Assembly: GCF_050908235.1 (NCBI RefSeq)
Contig: NZ_CP194340.1
Origin: Pseudoramibacter alactolyticus
Lineage (GTDB): Bacteria; Bacillota; Clostridia; Eubacteriales; Eubacteriaceae
Strand: one strand, 5' to 3'
DNA: 64,000 nucleotides
The notes beneath the pieces were generated by a model, which worked only from the letters and a program-made list of their open reading frames with translations, was not told where the DNA came from and did not search any database. The position numbers were made by a program, and so were the translations under genes. Below are positions 1-9,854 of the stretch, piece by piece; position 1 is the stretch's first letter, and each line of letters starts with the position of its first letter.

Positions 1-92
1 CGCACCACATCAAAGGCGATGCACTGTTTGTTTTGGTTGAGGACGACGGCGTTGGTGGAGGTGGAGCCGCTGTCGATGCCGACGATCATCAT
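1..92 (-). CDS. 2-hydroxyacyl-CoA dehydratase activase, N-terminal fragment
   Basis: Only the first 30 or so codons lie in the window; the gene continues past the left edge. The protein begins MMIVGIDSGSTSTNAVVL, the phosphate-1 motif of the ASKHA ATPase fold found in BadF/HgdC-type activases. Known family role: a homodimeric [4Fe-4S] ATPase that injects one high-potential electron into the dehydratase. An AGAAAGGA ribosome binding site precedes ATG-ATG. The frame is continuous with the upstream dehydratase subunit, giving an apparent fusion; removing one base from the C5 run just before the start would restore a normal ATGA stop/start overlap. Confidence 0.85.
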   Translation of the reverse strand, partial: MMIVGIDSGSTSTNAVVLNQNKQCIAFDVV

Positions 93-1025
93 GGGGGTGT
101 CCTTTCTGAGTGCGGGGCGTTGATGCGCTGCGCGCATCAGCCCCTTTTTGGCGGAAAGCTCTTCGATAAAAGCTTCGATGCGGGTTTTGATCTGGCCGAA
201 GCTTTGACGGGTCAGATCCGTTTCGACCCGCAGCACCGGCAGATCGCCCCGGGCCTTGAGTTCGGCAAATTCGTAGGCATATTGGTCGCAGAACTGCACG
301 GTGTGATAGACCAGGCCGTCGAGCCGGTCCGAGAAACCGTCGAGATAGTCAAAGCGATTGGTGGCGCTGACCATGCGCATGCAGGGAAACTGGCAAAGGA
401 TCTGCTCGAGATAGCCGCGCAGATCCGCCGGAACGAAATGGCGGTCGAGACCGTTGCAGGTCACGTTAAACAGCACCTCGACACCGCCCGCCTTGAGGAG
501 TTCTGCGATGGCGTCATTGGCCCGGGCCCCGATGAGGCCGATGCGGATGCGATTCGGATCAGCATTGGGGGGAGGGGCGGCTGCCGGCGCCTCGGGCTGA
601 GCCTCGAGATAGATGTGCAGGGCCGCCTCGGTTTCGGCCTTGTCGAAGGGGCGGCCGGCAAAGACGGCGTAGGCATGCATCAGGTCGAGCACGTGCTCTT
701 CGTAAAGGCCGACGGCAAAATCGTTGACCTTGCGGGGCACATCGAGCAGATAAAAAAATTTGTCTGGGTATTGGGCGCGCAGGGTGTCGGCCAGACGCCG
801 GACAGAGTCGCAGCAGGCGGTGAGCACCAGGCCTTCGAGTTCGGGGTTGACCATTACCGCGTCGGCAAAGGTTTCGAGCACGCCCTTCACATAGGAGCAG
901 ACATTGGGGTGCATCAGACTGTCGGCTCGGTTGAAGCGGTCCACCTGGGGATCGACGCGCTGCATGGACACGCCGAGGGCGGTGAAGAGTTCCACCGGGG
1001 TGTATTTGCAAAGATAACCTAACAT
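93..1025 (-). CDS. 2-hydroxyacyl-CoA dehydratase, second subunit (HgdB-like)
   Basis: About 311 residues starting MLGYLCKYTPVELF, the characteristic opening of the smaller dehydratase subunit. Conserved family features visible are an N-terminal Cys-containing segment (CSYVKG near residue 40), an internal CCDSVRRL motif and a C-terminal LTRQSFGQIKTRIEAFIE segment. Known role: with the partner subunit it binds the [4Fe-4S] clusters and eliminates water from an (R)-2-hydroxyacyl-CoA via a ketyl radical. It lies 42 bases downstream of the partner gene and runs into the activase frame without a stop as sequenced. The acyl-CoA substrate cannot be told from sequence. Confidence 0.85.
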
Positions 1026-1067
1026 GGTTGCCTCGATTCTGAATGGCGATCGCATTGCGATCGCGGT

Positions 1068-2320
1068 CTACAGCATTTCAAAAAAGGCTTCGAGCCGGGT
1101 CTTGATCTGACCGTCGTGGCTGTTGCGCCGATCGATGCCGTCGCCGTCGATCACCAGGGTGAGGATGCCTTCGGCTTTAAGCGCTTCCTTCATCAGCCCC
1201 GCGCCGCCGGCCATTTGCTTGCAGCCCCAGTGGCAGAATTCGATCACGCCGTCGGCGCCGGTTTTGGCGATGAGTGCCTTTTCCGCCGCGATGCGCCGCT
1301 CGATGGGCCCGACGAAAATATTGCCGAGCATTTTTTTTGCCAGAGATTCCAGAGGATGCGCCGGATCCAGCGGACGGTTATAATCCAGATTCATGTCGCA
1401 GGCCTGGATCTGGTAATCGCGGCTGAGGTTGAAATAGCCTTTGAGGGTTTCCTGATAAAAGGGGAGCAGGTGGATCCAGAAGATGGTTTTGCCGTTAAAG
1501 GCCGGCCGGTTGACCACATCCCGTTCAAGCGCCTCGTAAAAGTGCAGGATCTCGGGGGTGCCGATGGCCAGATGGCTCGCGAAGAGATTAAACATCTGGA
1601 TCGTTAACGTCGAGGGATAATAGCGGCCGCGCTGGGCAGCGAGAAAGCGGTCATAGGCCGCGAAGGAGCGGTTTTCCCGGTCGAGGGCCGCCTGCAGCGC
1701 CGCTCTGTCAAAGGGGCGGTGGCAAAGATCTTCCAATTCGGCGATGAAATGCCGCAGCTGCTTGACCACATAGGCAATGGCCATCGGCGAGATCTCGTTG
1801 GGAATGTCGAGAATCGTCAGGGGGACGCGGCAGGCAGCCGCAGCCCGGCGAAAGGTTTGCACGTTGCCGTCGCAGACGGTAGAGGTGGTTACCGCTGCAG
1901 CGGCCGGCGGCATCAGGCCGCTGTCCACCGCGCCGACAAAGCATTTGTGATAGGAGCACAGCGTCGGCGCCATGCCGTCGGCTTCGCTTTGGTTGATGAA
2001 CCAGTCCTCGATGCCGAAACCTCCGAGAAAAGAGGCCATCATTTCGATGGACAGGCAGTTGATGCCGAAATTCTGCAGGATTTCCACCGGGGTGAAAAGA
2101 TTCACCCAGGCGGTGTTCTCCGGATGCTCCAGCGCGGCGAGCATGCTCTTCAGCGCGAGCACGTTGAGGTCGGCATAGGGGCGGGGAAGCGCTTTGTCGG
2201 CAAAATGCCTTTTCATAAAAGTTTCGTAGTGCAGGCCGATATCGATCAGGCGGCGGCCGGCGGCCGGGCTGTCGGCCATCTTTTTTTGATGAGATCGCCG
2301 TAGCGTTTGATGATGTCCAT
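1068..2320 (-). CDS. 2-hydroxyacyl-CoA dehydratase, first subunit (HgdA-like), frameshift near start
   Basis: The main frame carries about 400 residues typical of the dehydratase alpha subunit (LFTPVEILQNFGINCLSIE near the N-terminus, then CSYHK, then C-terminal CHWGCKQMAGG and IDGDGIDRRN). The natural start seems to be ATG at 2320, giving MDIIKRYGDLIKK with an AGGAA site upstream. That frame meets the main frame only if one base is added to the T7 run at 2281-2287 (A7 on the coding strand, followed by G). Either this is a homopolymer undercall, a -1 slippage site (A-AAA-AAG type), or translation starts at the internal ATG of MADSPAAG, which has no good ribosome binding site. First gene of the dehydratase/activase operon. 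Confidence 0.82.
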
Positions 2321-2351
2321 GGAGTTCCTGGTTTCTAAAATTAAAATGCAC

Positions 2352-2710
2352 TGACCATCATATAAAACAAAATTAAAACGGTGAATATTATACCCGACGC
2401 CCATTCAAACCGCAAGCAAGCTTAAAAAGATGCGCGAAAATTTGTGAAATGATTGACACGAAAAGATAAACCGTTGAAAAACGAATACGCTGGTTTCATT
2501 TGATAAAAAATGCGCAAAAGGGTGCCACTTAAAGAACCTTGATATTATCGGCTGATTGAGAGCGTATGTTTTTCAAAAAGAACAAGATATAGTATTAACA
2601 ATCCGACACCTAACGATATCTTGACAAATTGCAAACTATGATTGCCAATCTTTTAAACGGCGGTATACAATATTGATGAGAAAGTTTTCCGACAAATGGG
2701 AGGAGAAAAA
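2352..2710. other. Divergent intergenic region between dehydratase operon and aldehyde dehydrogenase
   Basis: About 360 AT-rich bases with no gene. It must hold promoters for both the dehydratase operon (minus) and the aldehyde dehydrogenase (plus). The best plus-strand candidate is TTGCCA (2642-2647) with TACAAT (2666-2671), spacing 18. TTGACA near 2622 lacks a well-placed -10. No clear operator was recognised. Confidence 0.4.
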
Positions 2711-4201
2711 ATGAACAAACCGACATTACAAGAAACGTATCGGCTTTATATTGGCGGGAAGTGGCAGGACGCCTCCGACGGGGCGACCTTCACGACCAGC
2801 TGTCCGGCGACCGGTGCGGCGCTTGCGACCTGCGCCCAGGCGACCAAGGAAGACGTGGACGAGGCGGTGAAAGCGGCGTGGCAGGCCTTTGGCACCTGGA
2901 AAAATACCACGGCGGCCGAACGTGCGGCGATCCTCAATCAGGTGGCGGATATCATCGACGAAAACAAAGCATTTCTGGCCGCCGTTGAATCGGTGGATAA
3001 CGGCAAGCCGATCCGAGAATGCCTGGCCATCGATATTCCAATGAGCGCTCAGCACTTTCGTTATTTCGCCGGCTGCATCCAGGCTGAAGAAGGCAGCGCC
3101 AATATGCTCGACGGCAACACGATGAGCCTGATCCTGCGCGAGCCTATCGGCGTGGTCGGCCAGATTGTGCCGTGGAATTTCCCGTTTTTAATGGCGGCCT
3201 GGAAGCTTGCGCCGGTTTTGGCGGCGGGCGACTGCACCGTTTTTAAATCCTCGAGTTCCACGCCGCTGAGCGTGCTTGAACTGGCCCGACTGACCCAGGA
3301 CGTGATCCCGGCCGGGGTCTTCAACGTGATCACCGGCTCCGGCTCGAAATCCGGACAGTATATTCTGGATCATCCGGACATCCGCAAACTGGCCTTCACC
3401 GGCTCGACGGAGGTCGGCCGCGATGTGGCCCGCGCCGCCGCGGAGAAGCTGATTCCGGCCACCTTGGAACTGGGCGGTAAATCCGCGAATATCTTCTTTG
3501 ATGACTGCGATTGGGAAATGGCCATGGACGGCGTTCAGCTGGGCATCCTCTTCAACCAGGGGCAAGTGTGCTGCGCCGGGTCCCGGGTTTTCGTGCAGGA
3601 AGGGATTTACGACCGCTTTGTCGAAGAGACCGCGAAGCGTTTTAACGCGGTGAAAGTCGGGATGCCGCTGGACGAAAGCACCCAGATGGGTGCCCAGATT
3701 AACGAGAAGCAGGTTCAGAAGATCTTAAGCTATATCGAAATCGGCAGGCAGGAGGGCGCAACGGTGGTCTGCGGCGGCGAACGCGCCACGGAAGGCGACC
3801 TGGCCAATGGCTGTTTTGTGAAGCCGACGCTGCTCACCGGCGTGACCAACGACATGCGCGTGGCCCGGGAAGAAATCTTTGGGCCAGTAGCGGTGGTGAT
3901 CCCGTTTGTGGACGAGGCGGATGCGATCCGCATGGCCAATGATTCGGTTTACGGTCTCGGCGGCGCCGTCTGGACCCGGGATATCAACCGAGCGATTCGC
4001 GTGGCCAGAGCCATCGAAACCGGCCGGATGTGGGTCAATACCTACAATGCGATTCCGGAAGGGGCGCCCTTCGGCGGTTACAAGGAATCCGGGATCGGCC
4101 GCGAAACCCACAAGGTCATGCTTCAGCACTACACGCAAACGAAAAACATCATGATCAATCTTTCGGAAACCCCCTCGGGTTTCTATCCGAAACAGGCATA
4201 G
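2711..4201 (+). CDS. NAD(P)-dependent aldehyde dehydrogenase
   Basis: 496 residues, the usual ALDH superfamily length. Visible motifs: the substrate/cofactor segment VGQIVPWNFPF, the Rossmann motif FTGSTEVGR, general-base Glu in LELGGKSAN, catalytic Cys in GQVCCAGSR (around residue 287), the EEIFGPV motif and a C-terminal GGYKESGIGRE. Closest in feel to betaine-aldehyde/gamma-aminobutyraldehyde-type ALDHs; substrate uncertain. The start was set at 2711 because GGAGGAG lies just upstream; an ATG at 2696 would overlap that site. Single-gene unit followed by a strong terminator. Confidence 0.93.
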   Translation: MNKPTLQETYRLYIGGKWQDASDGATFTTSCPATGAALATCAQATKEDVDEAVKAAWQAFGTWKNTTAAERAAILNQVADIIDENKAFLAAVESVDNGKPIRECLAIDIPMSAQHFRYFAGCIQAEEGSANMLDGNTMSLILREPIGVVGQIVPWNFPFLMAAWKLAPVLAAGDCTVFKSSSSTPLSVLELARLTQDVIPAGVFNVITGSGSKSGQYILDHPDIRKLAFTGSTEVGRDVARAAAEKLIPATLELGGKSANIFFDDCDWEMAMDGVQLGILFNQGQVCCAGSRVFVQEGIYDRFVEETAKRFNAVKVGMPLDESTQMGAQINEKQVQKILSYIEIGRQEGATVVCGGERATEGDLANGCFVKPTLLTGVTNDMRVAREEIFGPVAVVIPFVDEADAIRMANDSVYGLGGAVWTRDINRAIRVARAIETGRMWVNTYNAIPEGAPFGGYKESGIGRETHKVMLQHYTQTKNIMINLSETPSGFYPKQA

Positions 4202-4228
4202 CATTTCCGGCATTAACACCAACAGCAA

Positions 4229-4266
4229 ACGGCCGGCGCGCATAACCCGCGTGCCGGCCGTTTTTA
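4229..4266 (+). terminator. Rho-independent terminator of the aldehyde dehydrogenase
   Basis: GC-rich hairpin (CGGCCGGC arm pairing with GCCGGCCG) followed by T5. Confidence 0.85.
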
Positions 4267-4274
4267 ATGCGCAC

Positions 4275-4297
4275 AAAAAGGACGCCCGGGGCGTCCA
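4275..4297 (-). terminator. Terminator of the MMPL/YhgE-like operon
   Basis: Perfect GGACGCCCGGGGCGTCC hairpin followed on the minus strand by T5; sits 10 bases after the stop of the secreted coiled-coil gene. Confidence 0.8.
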
Positions 4298-4306
4298 GTT
4301 GCTGAT

Positions 4307-6384
4307 TTACTTAATTTCCGACGTTTCAATGACAAAGTGCACCGAGCCGCCCATGGCGTCCGTCTTGCCGGCAAAATTGTTGTAGTCCTTGCCGGCCCGC
4401 CTGATGGTTTTGAGTTTGCGGAGGACGCCTTTGAAGTCGTGGTTGTAATAGCCGGCCAGTTTGTCGATGCCTGTGGTTTTAAACTGGCTCATGCCCGAAT
4501 AAAGGGAGCCGAGGCCGCTTGTCAGCGTGGCGGAGCCGGCGGTGAGTTGGAAAGCGCCGCTGCTCAGTTTGGCGTTGTTGGCCTTGAGGGTTGCGAGTCC
4601 ATCGGAGAGGGTTTTGCTGCCCTTTGCCAGGGTTTTGCTGCCGCGGGCCAGCTGGCCGACGCCGGCGGACAGGCTGCCGGTATTGCCGTTAAGCTCTTTG
4701 AGGCCGTCGTTGAGCTGGCTGGTGCCGGCGGATAGCGCTTCAATACCCTTTTGAAGTTTGGCAGACCCTTGTGCAAGCGAGGCGGTGCCATTGGAGAGTG
4801 TGGTCAATTGTCCTTGAATTGTTGAGATTTCTTCATCGGATGGCAGAGAAGCAGTCACTTGATTGAGAGTGCTCCAGCTGCCAGCCAATTGATGGAGTTG
4901 ATCCAAATTTGTATTGATTGTTTGCAGTTTACCTTTTTGCGTAGCAATTTGTGTTTCGTTGTTTGTTTTAGCAGCGGCGATAAGAGTATCAGCTGTGGCG
5001 CTACGCTGTGTTTGAAGCATGCTGATTTGCTGATTGACTTTTTCCAAAGAACCATAATTTTTTGAAAGAGTTGCTTGCTTTTCTCTGAGTGTCGCGGTGC
5101 TGGTTTGGATGGTCTTGAGTTTCGCATTTAAGCCGTCGTTGCCATTTGGGCCATTCAAACTGTTTTTCAGTTGTGAGTTCATCTTTATGGCGCCTTTTGT
5201 GAGATCTTGGGATCCTTTTATTGCATTGGGATAATTGCTGACAAGCTGCTGGCTGCCTTTGTAAAGTCCGGCGATGCCCTTGGTTAACGCTGGTGTTTTG
5301 CCGTTTAGGGTCGCCAGGCCGCCGGCCAGGGTATTGGCGCCGGCGGTCAGGCTCGCGCTGCCGCCAGACGCCGTGGCCACGCCGCCGGTATAGATCGAAA
5401 GCCCGGAGGCTAAGGTGCCGGCGCCGGCGGTGAGTTTGACGGAGCCGTTTTTTGCGGAAAGAGATCCGGCGACCAGCTGGGCCGAGGCGTTTTGCAGCCG
5501 GTTCACAGCGCTGTCGAGATCGGAGAAGCTGTCGATTTTGTCGAGGCCGGCCTTTTCGAGGACATCAGTGGAAGCGGAGGTGATGGTCGGGCCCATGGCG
5601 AAATTTTTCACCGAGGCGGTGATGGTCACCGATTCGGGAATCTGGATGCGGGTCTGTCCCGCCAGACCCAGATTTTCCGCAAGCCTGGGGAAGGCGAGCC
5701 CCACGGTGACATTGTTGGTGCCGTCGGCGACGACGGTGCCGTGGTCGATCTGCACGTCGGTGAACGTTTTAGCCGGCAGGTTCAGCGCCGTGGCCACGGC
5801 AAAGGGCGTATGGATACCGTCGGTGGTGCTCGTGTTGTCGTAATCAATGGTCATTTCCAGACGGCCGCTCTTGCCGGCGATGTCTTTGGCGGTGATGGGT
5901 TTGCCGTCGAGCTTATAGCTGATATGAACCGAGAGCGGCAGGGACTTGTCGGTTTGGCCCTGATAATAAATATCCTTATTTTTGGTCTGCCAGGTCAGGG
6001 CGCTGCCGCTCTGGTCAAATTTTTCGCTGCCTTTGAGGTTGGTGATGCCGGTGAGATCGGAGCGGTCGGCGAGACGGCCGGAGCCGTTCACGTTTTTCAG
6101 CCAGTCCGACACGGTGACGGAAGGGCTGCCCCCGGCGGCATCGGTCTTGACGTAGACCGTTTCTTTTTGGTGATGCCGGAGCCGGACACGGTGCCGGAGC
6201 CGGACACTTTTTCCGCCTGACGGGTCAGGGATTGTTTGGAGACGGCAGCGGCGTTCGCCGGCTGCGGCGTCAGCGCCGCGGCCACGGTGCCGCCGGTCAG
6301 CGTGAGGGCGAGGGCGGCGGCCGTCAGCGTTTTGGCGGTCCGGGATGTTCGCAATGTTCGAAATGAAGGAAAATGCTGTTTCAT
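4307..6384 (-). CDS. Secreted YhgE-like coiled-coil protein, frameshifted near 6164
   Basis: One gene split into two frames. The N-terminal part (start 6384, AGAAAGGA ribosome binding site) gives a signal peptide with a hydrophobic core and a probable AxA cleavage site around residue 45. The remainder, about 600 residues, carries many L-x-x-G-x-x-x-L heptad-like repeats (GSKTLAKGSKTLSDGL type) as in YhgE/Pip-associated proteins. Adding one base to the T5 run at 6164-6168 joins the halves (..ITKKETVYVKTDAAGG..) without loss. No C-terminal membrane helix is seen, so it is probably secreted or loosely wall-associated. It sits 25 bases after the MMPL gene and is likely its partner. The stretch 4795-5235 is much more AT-rich than the rest. 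Function unknown. Confidence 0.75.
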
Positions 6385-6409
6385 GGGATTGTCCTTTCTG
6401 AAGTTTTAC

Positions 6410-8512
6410 TCAGTCAAGGGCCGCGTCGGCGTTTAAAAGCGCGCGGTCGGGATCGACGAAGCCCCTGGAGGTCTTGAGAATCAAATGGTCGAAGAGCATC
6501 AAAAGCGACGGCAGCACAAAAACGACAGCCGCCATCGAGACCAATGCCCCGCGGGCCATCAGCATGCACAGGGAGCTGATGATGTCCACGTTGGAGTAAA
6601 TGCCGACGCCGAAGGTCGCGGCGAAGAAGCCTGCGGCTGAAACGATGATCGACGGGATGGCAAAGGCCAGAGCGTTTTCCACCGCCTGGCCCTTGGCCTT
6701 GCCCGTAAAGCGCTCCCGCTTGTAGCGTGTTGTCATCAGGATGGCGTAGTCCACCGTGGCGCCGAGCTGGATGGTCGAGATGCAGATCGGTGCGATAAAC
6801 ACCAGCGAGGTGCCGGTATAAAATGGGATGCCCAGATTGATGAAAATCGCAAATTCGATGACGGCCACCAGGATAAAGGGCAGGGAGAAGGATTGCAGCA
6901 CCAGCGCGATGATGACGAAGATCATCGCTATGGACACGATGTTGACGACGCTGAAGTCGTGGTCGGCAATGGTGACCAGATCCTTGGTGGCTGGCGCCTC
7001 GCCGATGAGCATGCCCTTGTGGTCGTAGCGGTGCATCACGCGGTTGATGCGCGTCACCTGGGCATTAACCGCGTCGGTGCCGGTGGTGTATCGGCTGGTG
7101 ACGATCAGGAGTTTGTAGCGCTTGCTTTCCATGATGTCCCGGATTTTATCGGGGATCATGCTTTCGGGAACGGTGGGCCCGAGGAGACTGTCCGTGCCAA
7201 GCACGGCCTTTACCCCCTTGACGCCTTTCACGGCGCGGGTCATCTGATAGGTCTTTTTGGCGGAGAGGTTTTTGTCCGCGAGGATCATATGGGTCGAGCC
7301 GGTATCAAAATCATTTTCGAGCTTGTGCCGGGCGATGGTGTAGCCGAGGTTCTTTGGCAGCTTGGCGCCCATATCGTAATACGACTGGGTGTGGGTGTAG
7401 CCGATGGCCGCTGGGATCCAGATGATTAAAAAGAGGGCGAGCACCAGGCGGCGCCTGCCGACGATGCCGCGGGCCAGCCGCTTCATATCCGGCAGGACGG
7501 AGCGGTGGCGGGTGCGTTCGATCAGGCGGTCGAAGGTGAGGATCAGCGCCGGGAGCACGGTCACACAGCTGATGACGCCGAGGATCACGCCCTTGGCCAT
7601 CACGATGCCCAGGTTCATGCCGAGCTTAAACGTCATAAAGCACAGGGCGATGAAGCCGGCCACCGTGGTGACGGAGGAGCCGGTGACCGAGACAATGGTC
7701 GCGTTGATGGCGCGGGCCATGGCGGTCTCGCGGTTGCCGTTGTTCAAATTGAGCTGCTCCTCGTAGCTGTGCCAGAGAAAGATGGAATAGTCCATCGTCA
7801 CGGCCAGCTGCAGCACGGCGGCCAGGGCTTTGGTGATATAGGAGATATCGCCGAGAAAAATATTCGAGCCCAGATTCCAGAGGATGGCGATGCCGATGCT
7901 TGCCAGGAAAATAAAGGGCACGATATAAGAATCCATGAAGATCATCATCACCAGGCAGGACAGCGCCACCGCGATGGCGATATATACCGGCTCTTCCTGT
8001 TCGCTCAGATTTTTCAAGTCGGTGACCATGGCCGACATGCCGGAGACAAAGCATTGTTTGCCGGCGATGCGGCGCATCTGGGCGATGGCCTGCATGGTTT
8101 CGTCCGCCGAGGTCGAGGTGTCGAAGAACACGGCCATCATCGTCTCGTCGCCTTTGTTGAAGGCCTTATAAACATCCGAAGGGATCATTTTTTTCGGGAT
8201 GGTCAGGTCGGCGACACTGTCATACCAGATTACCGAATTCACGTGATCGATTTTTTTGAACTTTTTCTCGACGGCGGCCACCTGCTTATCGCTCATGCCC
8301 TTAAAGATCACCAGCGAGAAGCCACCCTTGCCGAAATCCTTCATTAGGATGTCCTGGCCTTTGATGGTGTCGATGGAATCGGGTAGATAGGTCAGGATGT
8401 CGTAATTGATGCGCGTGTTGAAATAGCCGAATGCCGAGGGAATTAGAAGCAGCAGCCCGACGATCAGAATGGGGATTCGAAGGCGGACAATGTTTTTGCC
8501 GAATGCAGCCAT
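6410..8512 (-). CDS. MMPL/RND-family transporter
   Basis: 700 residues with the RND layout: one N-terminal helix (residues 12-28), an extracytoplasmic domain, a cluster of helices around residues 175-330, a second extracytoplasmic domain from about 370, and a final helix cluster from about 520. The signature GATVDYAILMTTRYKRER occurs in the second half and an equivalent VTMDYSIFLWHSYEEQ in the first. Known family role: proton-driven export of lipids, amphiphiles or drugs. First gene of an operon with the secreted YhgE-like protein and divergent from a TetR regulator, which suggests inducible export of an envelope-active compound. Substrate unknown. Confidence 0.88.
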   Translation of the reverse strand: MAAFGKNIVRLRIPILIVGLLLLIPSAFGYFNTRINYDILTYLPDSIDTIKGQDILMKDFGKGGFSLVIFKGMSDKQVAAVEKKFKKIDHVNSVIWYDSVADLTIPKKMIPSDVYKAFNKGDETMMAVFFDTSTSADETMQAIAQMRRIAGKQCFVSGMSAMVTDLKNLSEQEEPVYIAIAVALSCLVMMIFMDSYIVPFIFLASIGIAILWNLGSNIFLGDISYITKALAAVLQLAVTMDYSIFLWHSYEEQLNLNNGNRETAMARAINATIVSVTGSSVTTVAGFIALCFMTFKLGMNLGIVMAKGVILGVISCVTVLPALILTFDRLIERTRHRSVLPDMKRLARGIVGRRRLVLALFLIIWIPAAIGYTHTQSYYDMGAKLPKNLGYTIARHKLENDFDTGSTHMILADKNLSAKKTYQMTRAVKGVKGVKAVLGTDSLLGPTVPESMIPDKIRDIMESKRYKLLIVTSRYTTGTDAVNAQVTRINRVMHRYDHKGMLIGEAPATKDLVTIADHDFSVVNIVSIAMIFVIIALVLQSFSLPFILVAVIEFAIFINLGIPFYTGTSLVFIAPICISTIQLGATVDYAILMTTRYKRERFTGKAKGQAVENALAFAIPSIIVSAAGFFAATFGVGIYSNVDIISSLCMLMARGALVSMAAVVFVLPSLLMLFDHLILKTSRGFVDPDRALLNADAALD

Positions 8513-8839
8513 AGCGTCATTCCTTTCTCAAAAGATATAAGTAAGATAAAAATAAAGCCGCGGTTAAAACGATCATTCGATCAGTTTTCAACAAGAGATA
8601 AAAAATAAACAGTTGTTGAATTTCTAACCATGGTTTATTATACTGGTAATGGGATGAAAATCAATAATCAGATGTTCATCAATTGTTCTTTATTCAACAA
8701 AAAAATAAAAAATGTTTAGAAATATCAAAAAGAATGTACGCATGCGTTTGACGCTCGAGACGTTAAAGAGATATACCAAGCAGAAAGCGATACGGGCGGG
8801 GAAGCGTTTGGCGCATTGCAAAAGAAGGGGGCATGAAAA
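8513..8839. promoter_or_regulatory. Divergent promoter/operator region between MMPL operon and TetR gene
   Basis: AT-rich, 327 bases, no gene. Contains an inverted repeat TCAACAA (8588-8594) and TTGTTGA (8613-8619) separated by 18 bases, a plausible TetR-type operator covering the MMPL promoter. Assignment is inference from position and symmetry. Confidence 0.4.
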
Positions 8840-9436
8840 GTGATGGAGAAGGAAAAGAAAGGGCGCAGGGAAGACCGTCGGGTGCGTAAGACCAAGGCGG
8901 CGCTGCGGAAAGCGCTGACCGATTTTTTGCGGGAGAAGCCAATCCAGGAAATTCGCGTGCGGGAGATTGCCGACAAGATTGACATTAACCGCGGGACCTT
9001 CTATCAATATTATCGGGATGTGTACGATATGCTGGCCCAGCTGGAGGCGGAGCTCTTCGAGCAGTTTAACGTCATTTTCAAAGCGCATCGTGATCCGGTG
9101 ATGACCAACGAAGATATCAAGGCGGTGTTTGTGCAGATTTTTACCCTGCTGGCGGTCAATGCAGATTTGGCGATCGTGCTGATGGGGCCCAACGGCGATC
9201 CGGTGTTTGTGGATAAAATCCGGCAGATGGTGCGCCGCCGCTGCATCGACGATTTTTTTCGGAATTATCAAAAGAATCCGGACGAGACTTTTGAATATTT
9301 TTATGCCTATGCGGTGTCCGGCTGCATCGGTCTTTTTCAGCGTTGGCTGAGCGGCGGCGCCAGGGAAACGCCGGAGCAGATGGCAGATATTGTGGAGGAG
9401 ATTCTGCTCAAGGGCATCCAGGTTCTGGAGGGCTGA
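8840..9436 (+). CDS. TetR/AcrR-family transcriptional regulator
   Basis: About 198 residues. The N-terminal helix-turn-helix is clear (IREIADKIDINRGTFYQYYRDVYDML, residues ~35-65, split here only by its natural helices), followed by an alpha-helical ligand domain. The first in-frame codons are GTG (8840) and ATG (8843), with AAGAAGGGGG about 11-14 bases upstream; ATG 8843 is equally possible. Divergent from the MMPL/YhgE-like operon, so it most probably represses that operon and its own gene; the ligand is unknown. Confidence 0.88.
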   Translation: MMEKEKKGRREDRRVRKTKAALRKALTDFLREKPIQEIRVREIADKIDINRGTFYQYYRDVYDMLAQLEAELFEQFNVIFKAHRDPVMTNEDIKAVFVQIFTLLAVNADLAIVLMGPNGDPVFVDKIRQMVRRRCIDDFFRNYQKNPDETFEYFYAYAVSGCIGLFQRWLSGGARETPEQMADIVEEILLKGIQVLEG

Positions 9437-9514
9437 AAAATGATGGCCCTTTGGCCAGGAATCGTAAAATGAGCGCTTGACAACGCAGCGAATTATGGTA
9501 TCATAATAAACGAT

Positions 9515-9590
9515 GATCCCTTAGCTCAGCTGGAAGAGCGCTACCTTCACACGGTAGAGGTCGCTGGTTCAAGCCCAGTAGGGATCACCA
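9515..9590 (+). tRNA. tRNA-Val (anticodon CAC)
   Basis: Complete cloverleaf of 76 bases: acceptor arm GATCCCT pairs with AGGGATC, D-arm AGCTCAGCTGGAAGAGC, anticodon arm CTACC-TTCACAC-GGTAG with anticodon CAC, T-arm GGTTCAAGCCC, and CCA encoded at the end. It is followed by a terminator, so it is a single-gene transcript. Confidence 0.96.
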
Positions 9591-9618
9591 TCCTTGTAAA
9601 AGAATACTGTGTTTCACA

Positions 9619-9652
9619 AATAACGGACCCGATTGCGCGGGTCCGTTATTTG
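9619..9652 (+). terminator. Terminator after tRNA-Val
   Basis: Hairpin AACGGACCCG / CGGGTCCGTT followed by a T-rich tail. Confidence 0.85.
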
Positions 9653-9761
9653 TTTGCGGGCTCCGCCGATGCGCGGGGCTTTTTTTATACGGTGCATGGC
9701 TGAAAACAACGAGAGGGACAGGTCGGGCCAAAAAGATATAATGCATATGAAATAAATAGGA

Positions 9762-9790
9762 TTGACAGTCGGCGAATAATCACCTATAAT
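9762..9790 (+). promoter_or_regulatory. Sigma-70-type promoter of cooS
   Basis: Consensus TTGACA at 9762-9767 and TATAAT at 9785-9790 with ideal 17-base spacing; leaves a 5' leader of about 55 bases before the cooS start. The match suggests strong, basically constitutive transcription. Confidence 0.82.
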
Positions 9791-9854
9791 TCTGATATGT
9801 ATAATTAATCGGTAGAACAGTATTTATCAGCGACATGAGAAAAGGAAGAGGAAC

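Noticed and set aside
33..1022. 329-residue plus-strand reading frame
   Set aside because: Antisense of the dehydratase subunit and activase, whose minus-strand products match known families; composition-driven shadow in GC-rich DNA.
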